DNA of 64,000 nucleotides from CAYFZO01 sp965211995. GTDB lineage: Bacteria; Pseudomonadota; Gammaproteobacteria; Poriferisulfidales; Oxydemutatoraceae. The notes under the pieces were generated by a model that was not told where the DNA came from, made no database searches, and was given only the letters and a program-made list of their open reading frames with translations. Made by a program: the position numbers and the translations under genes. The stretch is taken from positions 434,001 to 498,000 of the forward strand of contig OZ243040.1 in the NCBI GenBank assembly GCA_965211995.1, given 5' to 3'. Shown here piece after piece: positions 35,129 through 42,692 of the stretch (its first letter is position 1; each line of letters starts with the position of its first letter).

Positions 35129-35246
35129 CGTGGCCTTGCCCTGATTTTTTGGCCTGCTCCAATCCCTCGGTGATGGGCGCACTCTTACGCTTGGCTTCAA
35201 TCACCGCGAGTTTTTGGTTCTTATAAAGGTGTTGCCTTCTGCTCCT
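35129..35246 (-). pseudogene. fragment of a type I restriction HsdR subunit
   Basis: Read in the frame upstream of the methyltransferase, about 38 residues give YKNQKLAVIEAKRKSAPITEGLEQAKK. This matches the PD-(D/E)XK nuclease strand of type I restriction HsdR (LAVIEAK…TEGxEQAK). Everything else of that gene is absent. The fragment sits between the methyltransferase and an IS1595 fragment. Confidence 0.6.
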
Positions 35247-35304
35247 GCCTTGTGCCATAGCGGTTTTCACCATAAAAGCTATTATGAAACAGGAGCAGAA
35301 ACCG

Positions 35305-35390
35305 ATGAACATTATACAAATATTCGAGCGGTATCCCACACAGAAGGCATGTATTCGCCATCTTGAGCAAGCCAGATGGGGTGGCAAGTT
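35305..35390 (+). pseudogene. N-terminal fragment of an IS1595-type transposase
   Basis: Twenty-eight residues starting MNIIQIFERYPTQKACIRHL and ending EQARWGGK match the start of IS1595-family transposases. The frame then breaks at an abrupt junction with an IS3-type fragment at about 35390. A purine-rich ribosome site (AGGAGC) precedes the ATG. Confidence 0.6.
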
Positions 35391-35850
35391 GGCTGTATCT
35401 GGCCGTGGTGTTCGAGTTGTATTCACGGGCAGTGGTGAGCTGGGCGATGGCGAAGCGCATGACGCGGCAACTGACGGGCGAGGCCTTGAGGATGGCGCTG
35501 TGGCGGCGCGGCAAAGTCGAGGGACTGCTGCTGCACTCCGACCGCGGCAGTCAGTATGCCTCGCACGACTATCGGCGGCTGCTTGAGTCCAACGGCATCA
35601 CCTGTTCGATGTCGCGCCGCGGCAACTGCCACGACAATGCGGTGATGGAGAGTTTCTTCGCCACCCTGAAGCGGGAGCTGGTGCACCCCGAGCGCTATGC
35701 AACCCGCGAGCAGGCAAGGACTTCGGTGTTCGAGTAGATCGAGGTCTTTTATAATCAGCGGCGCCGGCATTCCGCCGTCAATTACACGCCGCCCGCCGTG
35801 TATGAACAGCAGGAGGCCTCAGTCTGAACCGGTGTCCGTTAAAACGGGGT
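35391..35850 (+). mobile_element. 3' part of an IS3-family element with a nonsense mutation
   Basis: The frame encodes WLYLAVVFELYSRAVVSWAM, then HSDRGSQYASHDYRRLL and NAVMESFFATLKREL, that is the second and third catalytic acidic residues of an IS3-type transposase. TAG at 35735-35737 replaces a Tyr codon (FE-stop-IEVFYN); the rest continues to QQEASV and a TGA at 35825-35827. GGTGTCCGTTAAAACGGGG beyond it looks like the right inverted repeat. The left part of the element is missing, so it is dead. Confidence 0.75.
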
Positions 35851-35970
35851 AAGGCCAGATTGCCCTCCTTTATAATGAATTTAATTCTGTAAAATACGGA
35901 TATGGATATTCTCACTATTTCTGCTGTTCAATCAAATTCTGATTGACTGGCGAGACGTACAGGTATCTTC

Positions 35971-36457
35971 ATGCAAGCTGAATCAGAATCGTTGCCACAG
36001 TTAGGTAGCGGAATCGAGGTTACCGGTTATCTTGCGCGAGGACGTGTGCGGATGTTTACACCGCATTGTACCGGGGTCGTCGTGCAATAGTAAAAGTTTA
36101 TCGGCCGGAGTTTATCGAAAAGTACCGTCGGCGTTTTGGATATGATATTGCCGTTTTTGAGCATGATAGAAATTACACTTTATTATTCCAGAGACGCTTT
36201 ACGCCCATATTGCGCAGAGCCGCTGCATTGCGTGCCGGCTGATAAAGGTGTTTGCGCGTTTGCTACAGGAATATGTCGAGGGGGATTCAATTTATGAGTT
36301 TGTGGAAAAGGCCGGGTGTTTACCTGATGAAATTGTTGAAGCGGGCTATTTTATTGTTGGTGAAACATCAAAGCTCGGTCTCTATGATTTGGACATTTGC
36401 CCGTCTAACGTCATAATCGTTGCTGAGGGACGGCGGCGGAAATGTCTGAAAAATTAA
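35971..36457 (+). pseudogene. frameshifted kinase-like gene (YrbL/LPS-kinase type)
   Basis: Three frames must be joined. The first reads GSGIEVTGYLARGRVR; the second, from about 36050, DVYTALYRGRRAIVKVYRPEF with the nucleotide-binding lysine, then FGYDIAVFEHDRNY; the third region reads RDALRPYCAEPLH, and a last shift leads to LLQEYVEGDSIYEFV and LGLYDLDICPSNVIIV, which is a kinase catalytic-loop pattern. Length and motif order suggest the YrbL-like kinase family. At least three indels make it inactive. Its 3' end overlaps the next gene start. Confidence 0.6.
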
Positions 36458-37173
36458 GTGGTGTGCCTGGCAAGGAGAAAAATACAGACCTGCCGTTCGG
36501 CCTTTACTTTTGGACGCCACTGTTGCTCGCGTCGTCGCCCTATGCCTTGCAGTTGGTGTTTGGCGAGGCACGGTGGCTGAGCGGCGAGCGCGGCATTTTT
36601 GAAATCCTGACTTTTTTGTTTCTCATCGTTGCAATCTATTTTATTCTGCGTGCAAGATTTTTCGCCGTCGCCTTGCGAATTAGTCATTTGCCCGCGTGGC
36701 TCATCGTATTGCTGCTGGGCGGTGTTTATTTTGCGGGCGAGGAAATCAGTTGGGGGCAGCATTTCTTTTTGTGGCAGACGCCGGATGCCTGGCAGGGGAT
36801 CAACGAGCAAAGTGAAACCAATCTGCACAACGTGCACGCGCTGTTCGACCAATTGCCGCGCGCCTTGCTCACGCTGGCCGCGTTAATCGGCGGGGTTTTG
36901 TTGCCGTTGTACCGGTATTGGCGCGGCGTTGCGTCGATGGTGGGCGAGGCGGCGGGCTGGCTGTGGCCGACCGGCGTGTGTACGCCGGTGTGTGTTTTAG
37001 TGCTGGTAATCACGCCGTTTGATGGCTTGATTGAACGCTTGGGCGATGCGGTGCCCGCCGAGTTGAACATCAGCGGCGGCGAGATGAAGGAATGTTTGCT
37101 CGCTTTGTTTATCCTCTTTTACGCGATGTCGCTGTTCAGGAGGCTGAAAGTGTCTGACTCAGGCGGAGTTTAA
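36442..37173 (+). CDS. integral membrane protein with AGEEISWGQ motif (intact paralogue)
   Basis: A 243-residue protein with about six membrane segments. Conserved parts are LPAWLIVLLLGG, FAGEEISWGQHFFLWQTPDAW (Glu-rich motif at about 93-101) and NLHNVHALFDQLPRALL. It is closely similar along its length to the IS-disrupted gene at 32246. Five bases separate it from hldD, so they are probably co-transcribed. The family has no known function; a role in the envelope or glycan assembly is inferred from position. Confidence 0.72.
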   Translation: MSEKLSGVPGKEKNTDLPFGLYFWTPLLLASSPYALQLVFGEARWLSGERGIFEILTFLFLIVAIYFILRARFFAVALRISHLPAWLIVLLLGGVYFAGEEISWGQHFFLWQTPDAWQGINEQSETNLHNVHALFDQLPRALLTLAALIGGVLLPLYRYWRGVASMVGEAAGWLWPTGVCTPVCVLVLVITPFDGLIERLGDAVPAELNISGGEMKECLLALFILFYAMSLFRRLKVSDSGGV

Positions 37174-37178
37174 TTCGC

Positions 37179-38120
37179 ATGTTCATTGTCACGGGGGCGG
37201 CGGGTTTCATTGGCAGCAATGTCGTTGCTGCGTTGAACGGCCGCGGTATTAACGACATTCTTGCAGTGGACAGTGTTGGCGCTGGTGAAAAAATGCCTAA
37301 TCTCAACGGCTTGCGCATCAAGGATTATTGCCGCAAGGACGAACTGCCAGGGCGCTTGTCCGACCCGGATTTCGCGCGCACTATCGAGTTAGTAATGCAC
37401 GAAGGTGCTTGTTCTTCGACGGTCGAACGTGACGAGCGCTACATAATGGAAAACAATTTCGGCTATTCCAAAGTGCTGCTCGATTTGTGCCTTAGGCACA
37501 CAGTGCCTTTTCAATACGCGTCTAGCGCCGGCGTGTACGGCCATTGCCGCGATTCGCGTGAGACGCCGGAGAACGAACAGCCCGCGACCCTTTATGCGCG
37601 GTCCAAATTGGCAATGGATCAGTACGTGCGCCGTGTTCTGCCTGATGCGAAAGCGCCGGTTGTCGGCCTGCGCTATTTCAATGTCTATGGGCCGGGAGAG
37701 GGACACAAGGGCTTTATGCGCAGTACGCCCTACGTGTTCAGCCGCCAATTGAAGAAAGATGGCAAGGTCAGAGTTTTCGGGGCCAACGAGATTTGCGCCG
37801 CCGGCGAGCACCGGCGCGACTTCATTCACGTAGAAGACGTTGCGCAAGTGAAATTATGGTTCGCCGACAATGGTGGCCCGTCCGGGATTTACAACTTGGG
37901 TACCGGTGTTAGCCGGACTTTCCGCGAAGTTGCCGAGACAGTAATCCGTTATTACGGCACAGGAGAAATTGAATTCGTGCCGTTTCCTGAGCAGTTGAAG
38001 GAGACATATCAGGACTTCACCGAAGCCGATTTGACCGCCTTTCGTGCGGCCGGTTATGACGGTGATTTCATGCCGATCGAGACGGGTATTCCACGTTACC
38101 TTGATCAACTCGCTGACTGA
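37179..38120 (+). CDS. hldD: ADP-L-glycero-D-manno-heptose-6-epimerase
   Basis: A 313-residue SDR-family epimerase (RfaD) that converts ADP-D-glycero- to ADP-L-glycero-manno-heptose. NAD(P)-binding TGAAGFIGSN is at residues 5-14, the catalytic pair is in YARSKLAMDQYV (about 139-150), and RYFNVYGPGEGHKG (about 167) is typical of HldD. It works after HldE (7340-8770) and before WaaF (8767-9801), although it is 28 kb away from them. The dispersed arrangement is common. Confidence 0.93.
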   Translation: MFIVTGAAGFIGSNVVAALNGRGINDILAVDSVGAGEKMPNLNGLRIKDYCRKDELPGRLSDPDFARTIELVMHEGACSSTVERDERYIMENNFGYSKVLLDLCLRHTVPFQYASSAGVYGHCRDSRETPENEQPATLYARSKLAMDQYVRRVLPDAKAPVVGLRYFNVYGPGEGHKGFMRSTPYVFSRQLKKDGKVRVFGANEICAAGEHRRDFIHVEDVAQVKLWFADNGGPSGIYNLGTGVSRTFREVAETVIRYYGTGEIEFVPFPEQLKETYQDFTEADLTAFRAAGYDGDFMPIETGIPRYLDQLAD

Positions 38121-38256
38121 TATTCTGCAACCTTAAAAGCGGACAGGGCGGCATACTTGAGTTGTGTCGGATTTTTCTACTGATACAGTTTATGCTTATT
38201 GAAAACCGGCCAATGAAGAGCCTGATATCTGATGATTATCTGACGGGAGTGAAACG

Positions 38257-38511
38257 ATGGAGGAAATACGGTGGCACTACAGATTCAGGAATTTCTCCCG
38301 CGTTTTCACGCTGTTGTGTGAGGCCCTTGAGCGTGAAGTGGAAGAACTGAATGAGCCGGAGCGGGAGGGCGTCGTACAGCGATTTGAATATACATTCGAA
38401 CCGGCGTGGAAGTTGCTCAAGGATCGGATGGAATACGACGGAGTTGATTTACCGACGGCGGCGGCGCGACAGGTTCCTATTCTGAGATGGATTTGGCCAC
38501 ATGGGGTGTAG
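38257..38511 (+). pseudogene. truncated nucleotidyltransferase substrate-binding protein (HI0074-like)
   Basis: The first 65 residues (IRWHYRFRNFSRVFTLLCEALE… then RFEYTFEPAWKLLKDRMEYDG) match the helical HEPN-type partner of minimal nucleotidyltransferases. After about residue 70 the frame leaves the family and stops; a normal member has about 130-140 residues. A weak hint of the nucleotidyltransferase partner (VADDARLG…LDLEEPDIP) lies downstream around 38490-38565. The pair would have been a HEPN/MNT module, now decayed. Confidence 0.6.
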
Positions 38512-38797
38512 CGGACGATGCTCGTCTCGGGCGGTGGGCTCTTGATCTTGAGGAACCGGATATTCCGTAAGTTTGCAATCTGCAATCTTATGGGCCGTTG
38601 CATTACGCCCCTCTCAAGCGGCACATAAACGCCATCGGGATGGTCATTTATAAGAAGTGGAAAACGGGATGACCGCAGGTCTTTGGCGGCCTCAATGTCT
38701 GCGCTGTCGCGATATTGGCCGTAGCGGGCTGGGGGGCGGGGATATCCGGGGTTGGGTAGGTTGGGGGCAGGCGCTTTAACCACAGTCCATGTTTCTT
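38512..38797. other. no supportable gene
   Basis: About 290 bases between the HEPN-type remnant and the Fic control region. Plus-strand frames are short. A minus-strand frame (38277-38783) is open but overlaps the remnant and shows no family character, apart from a passably protein-like stretch between 38570 and 38780 that I do not recognise. Confidence 0.4.
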
Positions 38798-38830
38798 ATA
38801 CGGCGTGATAATGCATGATACGCGCCGTAT
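38798..38830. promoter_or_regulatory. inverted repeat upstream of the fic promoter
   Basis: ATACGGCG (38798-38805) and CGCCGTAT (38823-38830) form a perfect 8-bp inverted repeat around 17 bases. It lies just upstream of the fic promoter and next to the separate TTTTATGGCGCA operator pair. It may be another regulator-binding site. Confidence 0.5.
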
Positions 38831-38837
38831 TAAACTC

Positions 38838-38917
38838 TTTTATGGCGCATTTTCTCTTGACTGCGCCGGATAGGCAGGGATATAATGGCGCGTTCCTGGT
38901 CAAATTGCGCCATAAAA
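38838..38917 (+). promoter_or_regulatory. fic promoter bracketed by inverted operator arms
   Basis: A -35 box TTGACT (38857-38862) and a -10 box TATAAT (38881-38886) are 18 bases apart. TTTTATGGCGCA (38838-38849) upstream and TGCGCCATAAAA (38906-38917) downstream are perfect inverted copies, and ATGGCGCG (38884-38891) overlapping the -10 box is a third related site. The right arm ends two bases before the fic ATG. This is the layout of tight autorepression, probably by the Fic protein's own winged-helix domain. Confidence 0.7.
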
Positions 38918-38919
38918 TC

Positions 38920-40311
38920 ATGCCGAAACGTGTTTCTGAATCTGAGTTGGAGGTCGTCTTGCAGGCGGTCGGCCAGTTTCCGAACGGGGGTTCGGTGGCT
39001 GGGATTCGCGGTGCGCTGGGGGTTGATCTTCCGCGGCGCACGTTGCAGCGGCGGCTTGCGCAGTTGGTGGAGGCTGAGCGTCTGGAGGCGTTCGGTGCGG
39101 GGCCTGCCCGGCGCTATCGTGTCCGTATCAGTTATGCGGCGCCTAAGGCGGTCTCTCCGGTCGTCCGCGAAACGGTGCCCTACGATGTTTTGATTCCTTT
39201 GTCTGCTGAGGCGGGGGAAATTCAATCTTGGGTTCAGCAGCCGATTCAGGCGCGGCAGCCGGTCGGCTACAACCCTGATTTTCTGGCGGCTTATCAACCG
39301 AACCGGTCGTTTTATCTGGACGAGTCGCTGCGTTTCCGTTTGCGGGAGATGGGGAAATCCCGGGATGAGACCCGCCCGCCCGGCGTCTATGTCAAAAAAC
39401 TCTATGGTCGGTTGCTGACCAACCTGGCTTGGAACTCCAGTCGTCTGGAGGGCAATACCTATTCGTTGCTGGAAACCGACCGGCTCCTGCGCACCGGTCA
39501 ATCGGCGGAGGGCAAGGATGCCCGGGAAACGCAGATGATTCTCAATCACAAAGCCGCTTTCGATCTGCTGGTGGACGCGCCGGACAAGATCGCTTTCAAC
39601 CGCCACACGGTCTGCAATCTGCACACGCAACTCGCGCACAACCTGCTGCCCAATCCGTCGGCCTGCGGGCGGCTGCGCGCCATCCCGGTGTATCTCAGCG
39701 GCAGCGTGTACATGCCGCTGGCTAATCCGGTCCGTCTGGATCACGCTTTTCAGTCCCTGCTCGACAAGGCCGATGCGATTCAAGACCCGTTCGAGCAGGC
39801 GTTTTTCGTCATGGTGCACTTGCCTTATCTGCAACCTTTCGAGGACGTGAACAAGCGGGTGTCACGGCTGGCGGCCAACGTTCCCTTTATTCAAATGAAC
39901 CTGGCTCCGCTGTCTTTCATGGACGTGCCTGAGAAAATCTACATTACCGGTTTGCTGGGGATCTATGAACTGAACCGCCTCGATTTGCTGCGTGATCTTT
40001 TCGTGTGGGCTTATGAGCGCTCTTGCAGGCATTTCTCGGCCATGCGCCAGGTGCTCGGAGAGCCGGACGTCTTCCGTATGCGCTACCGGGAGATGATCTC
40101 GGAATTGATACCGGAGGTGGTGCGGTTGCGGTCGGACAAGGGGCGGGCGGCCACGCGGGTCAAGGTGTTCGCGATGTCCCGGGTGCCGCTTGTCGATCGC
40201 CAGCGGTTTATCGAAGTCGTTGAAATCGAGTTGCTGAGTTTGCACGAGGGCAATTTCGCCGGCTACCGTGTTCGCCTGGAGGAGTTCCGCGACTGGCAGC
40301 GGTGTTGGTAA
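38920..40311 (+). CDS. Fic family protein with N-terminal winged-helix domain
   Basis: A 463-residue protein. Residues 1 to about 75 look like a winged helix (LEVVLQAVGQFPNGGSVAGI… RTLQRRLAQLVEAERLEAFG). The inhibitory motif SSRLEGN (about residue 175) matches the S/TxxxE(G/N) pattern. The active-site motif, usually HPFxDGNGRxxR, reads LQPFEDVNKRVSRL (about 310), a known divergent form with Lys in place of Gly-Arg and no histidine at the first position. Fic proteins transfer AMP or other phosphate compounds; this variant may act differently. ATG 38920 is set by the operator layout. No partner gene is present. Confidence 0.82.
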   Translation: MPKRVSESELEVVLQAVGQFPNGGSVAGIRGALGVDLPRRTLQRRLAQLVEAERLEAFGAGPARRYRVRISYAAPKAVSPVVRETVPYDVLIPLSAEAGEIQSWVQQPIQARQPVGYNPDFLAAYQPNRSFYLDESLRFRLREMGKSRDETRPPGVYVKKLYGRLLTNLAWNSSRLEGNTYSLLETDRLLRTGQSAEGKDARETQMILNHKAAFDLLVDAPDKIAFNRHTVCNLHTQLAHNLLPNPSACGRLRAIPVYLSGSVYMPLANPVRLDHAFQSLLDKADAIQDPFEQAFFVMVHLPYLQPFEDVNKRVSRLAANVPFIQMNLAPLSFMDVPEKIYITGLLGIYELNRLDLLRDLFVWAYERSCRHFSAMRQVLGEPDVFRMRYREMISELIPEVVRLRSDKGRAATRVKVFAMSRVPLVDRQRFIEVVEIELLSLHEGNFAGYRVRLEEFRDWQRCW

Positions 40312-40319
40312 AGCGTCAA

Positions 40320-40889
40320 TTACGAACGCTGCACCACTTTAACTTCACCGCTTTGGCCGCGGTCCAGGTCCCCGCTGTGGAGTTTTATCTCGCCGCGCGC
40401 GCGGTCCTCGAAATACCGTTCCAGCGCCTCGCGGATAACGACGAACGCAATCCGCCCCCACGCAATCTCGTCTTCGCGGTACAGGCCGACTGCGGAAGTC
40501 TCCGTGCCGACTTCGGCGTGCCCGTCTTTGAGTTCCCCGTGGTAGAGCATATACACTTGGTTGATGTGCTTGAGGTTGTAGATGCTTTGCAGTTGCAAGC
40601 CGTTGGGCGTTGCGCACGCTTCCTCCAGCGCCTCTCTCGCCGCGGCTTCGGCGACCGATTCGTGGTTCTCCATAAAGCCCGCCGGCACCGTCCACAGACC
40701 GACGCGCGGCTCGATCGCGCGCTTGCACAACAGGATGCGTTCGTGCCACTCAAGAATGCAGCCGGCGACGATCTTCGGGTTCTCGTAGAAGATCATGCCG
40801 CAGTCCTGGCAGACGTGACGGCTGCGCGCGTCGCCCGGCGGCACTTTAAAGGTGATGTTTGCGGAACCGCAGACGCTGCAATGGTTCAC
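40320..40889 (-). CDS. Nudix hydrolase with zinc ribbon
   Basis: A 189-residue Nudix protein. A GTG start at 40889 leads straight into a zinc ribbon (CSVCGSANITFKVPP… HVCQDCG). The Nudix box is GFMENHESVAEAAAREALEEAC (glycine at about 71), with REALEE supplying metal ligands. Family members hydrolyse nucleoside diphosphate derivatives, ADP-ribose and NADH among them. It is convergent with fic, ending 8 bases from it. A longer upstream frame is only shadow sequence. Confidence 0.82.
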   Translation of the reverse strand: MNHCSVCGSANITFKVPPGDARSRHVCQDCGMIFYENPKIVAGCILEWHERILLCKRAIEPRVGLWTVPAGFMENHESVAEAAAREALEEACATPNGLQLQSIYNLKHINQVYMLYHGELKDGHAEVGTETSAVGLYREDEIAWGRIAFVVIREALERYFEDRARGEIKLHSGDLDRGQSGEVKVVQRS

Positions 40890-40935
40890 TGAAAGGCGGT
40901 CCCGGGTTTGTGGTCGCGGGCCTGCTTGCCGGGCT

Positions 40936-41790
40936 TCAGCCCGGTTCCTTGCCGACGGCCCGCGGCCGGTCCGGCGAGCGGATCCACTCGCTCCACGAGC
41001 CGACGTAAAGCCGCGACCCCGCGAGGCCCGCGATCTCCATCGCGAGCAGGTTGTGGCAGGCGGTGACGCCTGAGCCGCACGAGTGGATGGTGCGCTGCTT
41101 GCGCAGTCCGGCGTACATCTCGCGCAGTTCGGCGGCGGAGCGGAAGCAGCCGTTTTCATCGAGGTTGGTTTGCAGCGGATGGCTGACCGAGCCGGGAATA
41201 TGCCCGCCTTCGCTGTCAACGGCTTCTTTCTCGCCGCTGTAGCGTGCGGGTGCGCGTGCGTCTATGACGACGGTGTCGTCGTCTCTGAAGACCCGTTCGA
41301 GTTCTTCGGTTGCGACCCACAGCGAGTCGTCCGCCGTGTCCGTGAAGTCTCCGGCCGCGGCGGGCGCGGCCTCGCCCGGCTCGAGCGGCCTGCTTTCCCG
41401 GCGCCATTTCTCAAACCCGCCGTCGAGCACCGCCGCGCCGGTGTGCCCGAGGTAGCGCAGCAACCACCACATCCGCCCCGCAATCGAACCGCCCACGTCG
41501 TCGTACACCACGACCTGCGAGTCGTTGTTCACGCCCCAGGCGCGCAGTTTCGCGGCGAGGTCTTCGGCGCGCGGCAGCGGGTGGCGGCCGCTCGTCGGCG
41601 TCGCCGGCGACGACAGGTCTTTATTCAAATCGGCGTAGCGTGCCCCCGGCACGTGTCCTTCGAGGTAGCGTTTGCGCCCGAGGCCGGGGTCGCTCAGCAC
41701 GAAGCGGCAGTCGAACACGACCCACGCGGGGTCGTCGAGGCGGCGGGATAGCTCAGTGCCGGAGACCAGCGTAGTGTGGGGGTGCGGCAT
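40936..41790 (-). CDS. sseA: 3-mercaptopyruvate/thiosulfate sulfurtransferase
   Basis: A 284-residue tandem rhodanese protein. The first domain has LEGHVPGARYADLNKDLSSP (about residue 43), the second EGGHIPGSVSHPLQT (about 198). The catalytic loop is CGSGVTAC (about 239-246), which fits mercaptopyruvate sulfurtransferase better than thiosulfate-specific enzymes. It transfers sulfur to cyanide or thiols in the cytoplasm or periplasm; no signal peptide is seen. It ends 46 bases from the Nudix gene on the same strand. Confidence 0.88.
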   Translation of the reverse strand: MPHPHTTLVSGTELSRRLDDPAWVVFDCRFVLSDPGLGRKRYLEGHVPGARYADLNKDLSSPATPTSGRHPLPRAEDLAAKLRAWGVNNDSQVVVYDDVGGSIAGRMWWLLRYLGHTGAAVLDGGFEKWRRESRPLEPGEAAPAAAGDFTDTADDSLWVATEELERVFRDDDTVVIDARAPARYSGEKEAVDSEGGHIPGSVSHPLQTNLDENGCFRSAAELREMYAGLRKQRTIHSCGSGVTACHNLLAMEIAGLAGSRLYVGSWSEWIRSPDRPRAVGKEPG

Positions 41791-41796
41791 CGGCGG

Positions 41797-41967
41797 TCAC
41801 GGGGAGCGTTGCCCGGTGCGTTGGCGCGGGCAGTCTTTGGGCTTCGCGCACAGTTTGCAGTTCAAGCCGCCGCAACTGCCGCGTATGGGCTTGCCGCCAA
41901 ATGCAAGCCCCACCGCCATCGCGGCAAAAATCGCGAGCATCAGCAGAAAGGCAAGCATGTAAGTCAT
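41797..41967 (-). CDS. NqrM-like (DUF539) small membrane protein
   Basis: A 56-residue protein. One N-terminal membrane helix (LAFLLMLAIFAAMAVGLAF) is followed by GGKPIRGSCGGLN, the NqrM/DUF539 signature, and four cysteines (about 32, 37, 40, 46). In Vibrio, NqrM delivers iron for maturation of the Na+-translocating NADH:quinone reductase. ATG at 41967 is the start; the stop is at 41797-41799, six bases before the sulfurtransferase start. No nqr genes are in this window, so they would be elsewhere. Confidence 0.8.
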   Translation of the reverse strand: MTYMLAFLLMLAIFAAMAVGLAFGGKPIRGSCGGLNCKLCAKPKDCPRQRTGQRSP

Positions 41968-42018
41968 GGTTTTTCCACTATACCATTAAGTTCACCGATG
42001 CTAGAGGCTTGCAGATGC

Positions 42019-42303
42019 TTACGCCTGCGCGTGTTCGCGGCGTCGGTATTCGACTTCGGCGGCGACTTCCCAGGTCACCGTCAGGCCTTGCGGGATGAAG
42101 ATGAGATCGCCGTCGGCGACGGTTTCGGCGGTTTGCGTGGCGCAGGATAAAACCGCTTCCCCCTCGGTGACGTAGCAGTCCTCGCTCGCCGCATACGTGT
42201 GCGTGTGGCGTCCGGCGGCGAGTTTCTTGAGCGGCCAGGCTTCGGCGCCGAGCACGTCAATCTTGCTCGGACTTGGGGACTTTTCGATGAGGACGTGGTT
42301 CAC
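42019..42303 (-). CDS. small cupin-domain protein
   Basis: A 94-residue single-domain cupin from a GTG at 42303. It shows GRHTHTYAASEDCYVTEGEAVLSC (about residue 30), which carries metal-ligand histidines, and GDLIFIPQGLTVTWEV (about 62), similar to the Cupin_3/DUF861 type. The C-terminus YRRREHAQA is slightly charged. Function is unknown. It lies in a run of minus-strand housekeeping genes directly after bolA. Confidence 0.65.
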   Translation of the reverse strand: MNHVLIEKSPSPSKIDVLGAEAWPLKKLAAGRHTHTYAASEDCYVTEGEAVLSCATQTAETVADGDLIFIPQGLTVTWEVAAEVEYRRREHAQA

Positions 42304-42313
42304 GCCGCCGGCT

Positions 42314-42634
42314 TCAGGCGTTGCTTTTCGACCCGCCGAGGCACGGCGGCGTCGCGTGCGCCGCCCCGCCGCGTTCACGCCATTCGTCGGGCGTCAGGGT
42401 GTGCAGCGACAAGGCGTGGACGCTGGCGAATTCGTCGCTGAGGGCGCGATTGACCTCGCGGTGGCGCTCGATCAATTCGTTGCCTTCGAAGGCGCTTGCG
42501 ACCACCGTCACCTTGAAGTGCGATTCGGAACCGGGAGGCACGTTGTGCTTGCCGCTCTCGTTGATGACTTCAAGGTACTCGGGGTGCAGCGCCCGTTGCA
42601 ACTTGGCGTTGATCGTCGCCTCTATCGTGCCCAT
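42314..42634 (-). CDS. bolA: BolA family protein
   Basis: A 106-residue protein. GTIEATINAKLQRALHPEYLEVINESGKHN followed by ESHFKVTVVASAFEGNELIERHREVNRAL is the BolA fold with the conserved histidine and the RHRxV helix. BolA proteins bind monothiol glutaredoxins and Fe-S clusters and influence stress morphology. The longer upstream frame lacks family character; ATG at 42634 fits. The C-terminus has a short extension (HATPPCLGG) with a cysteine. Confidence 0.85.
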   Translation of the reverse strand: MGTIEATINAKLQRALHPEYLEVINESGKHNVPPGSESHFKVTVVASAFEGNELIERHREVNRALSDEFASVHALSLHTLTPDEWRERGGAAHATPPCLGGSKSNA

Positions 42635-42692
42635 CGCGGTCTCCAGATCCCGGAGATCAAGGCGCCAAAGATCTTGTGCGCGTGCATTTGCA

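Noticed and set aside
38277..38783. Minus-strand ORF of 168 codons upstream of fic
   Set aside because: Overlaps the HEPN-type remnant on the other strand and shows no recognisable motif.
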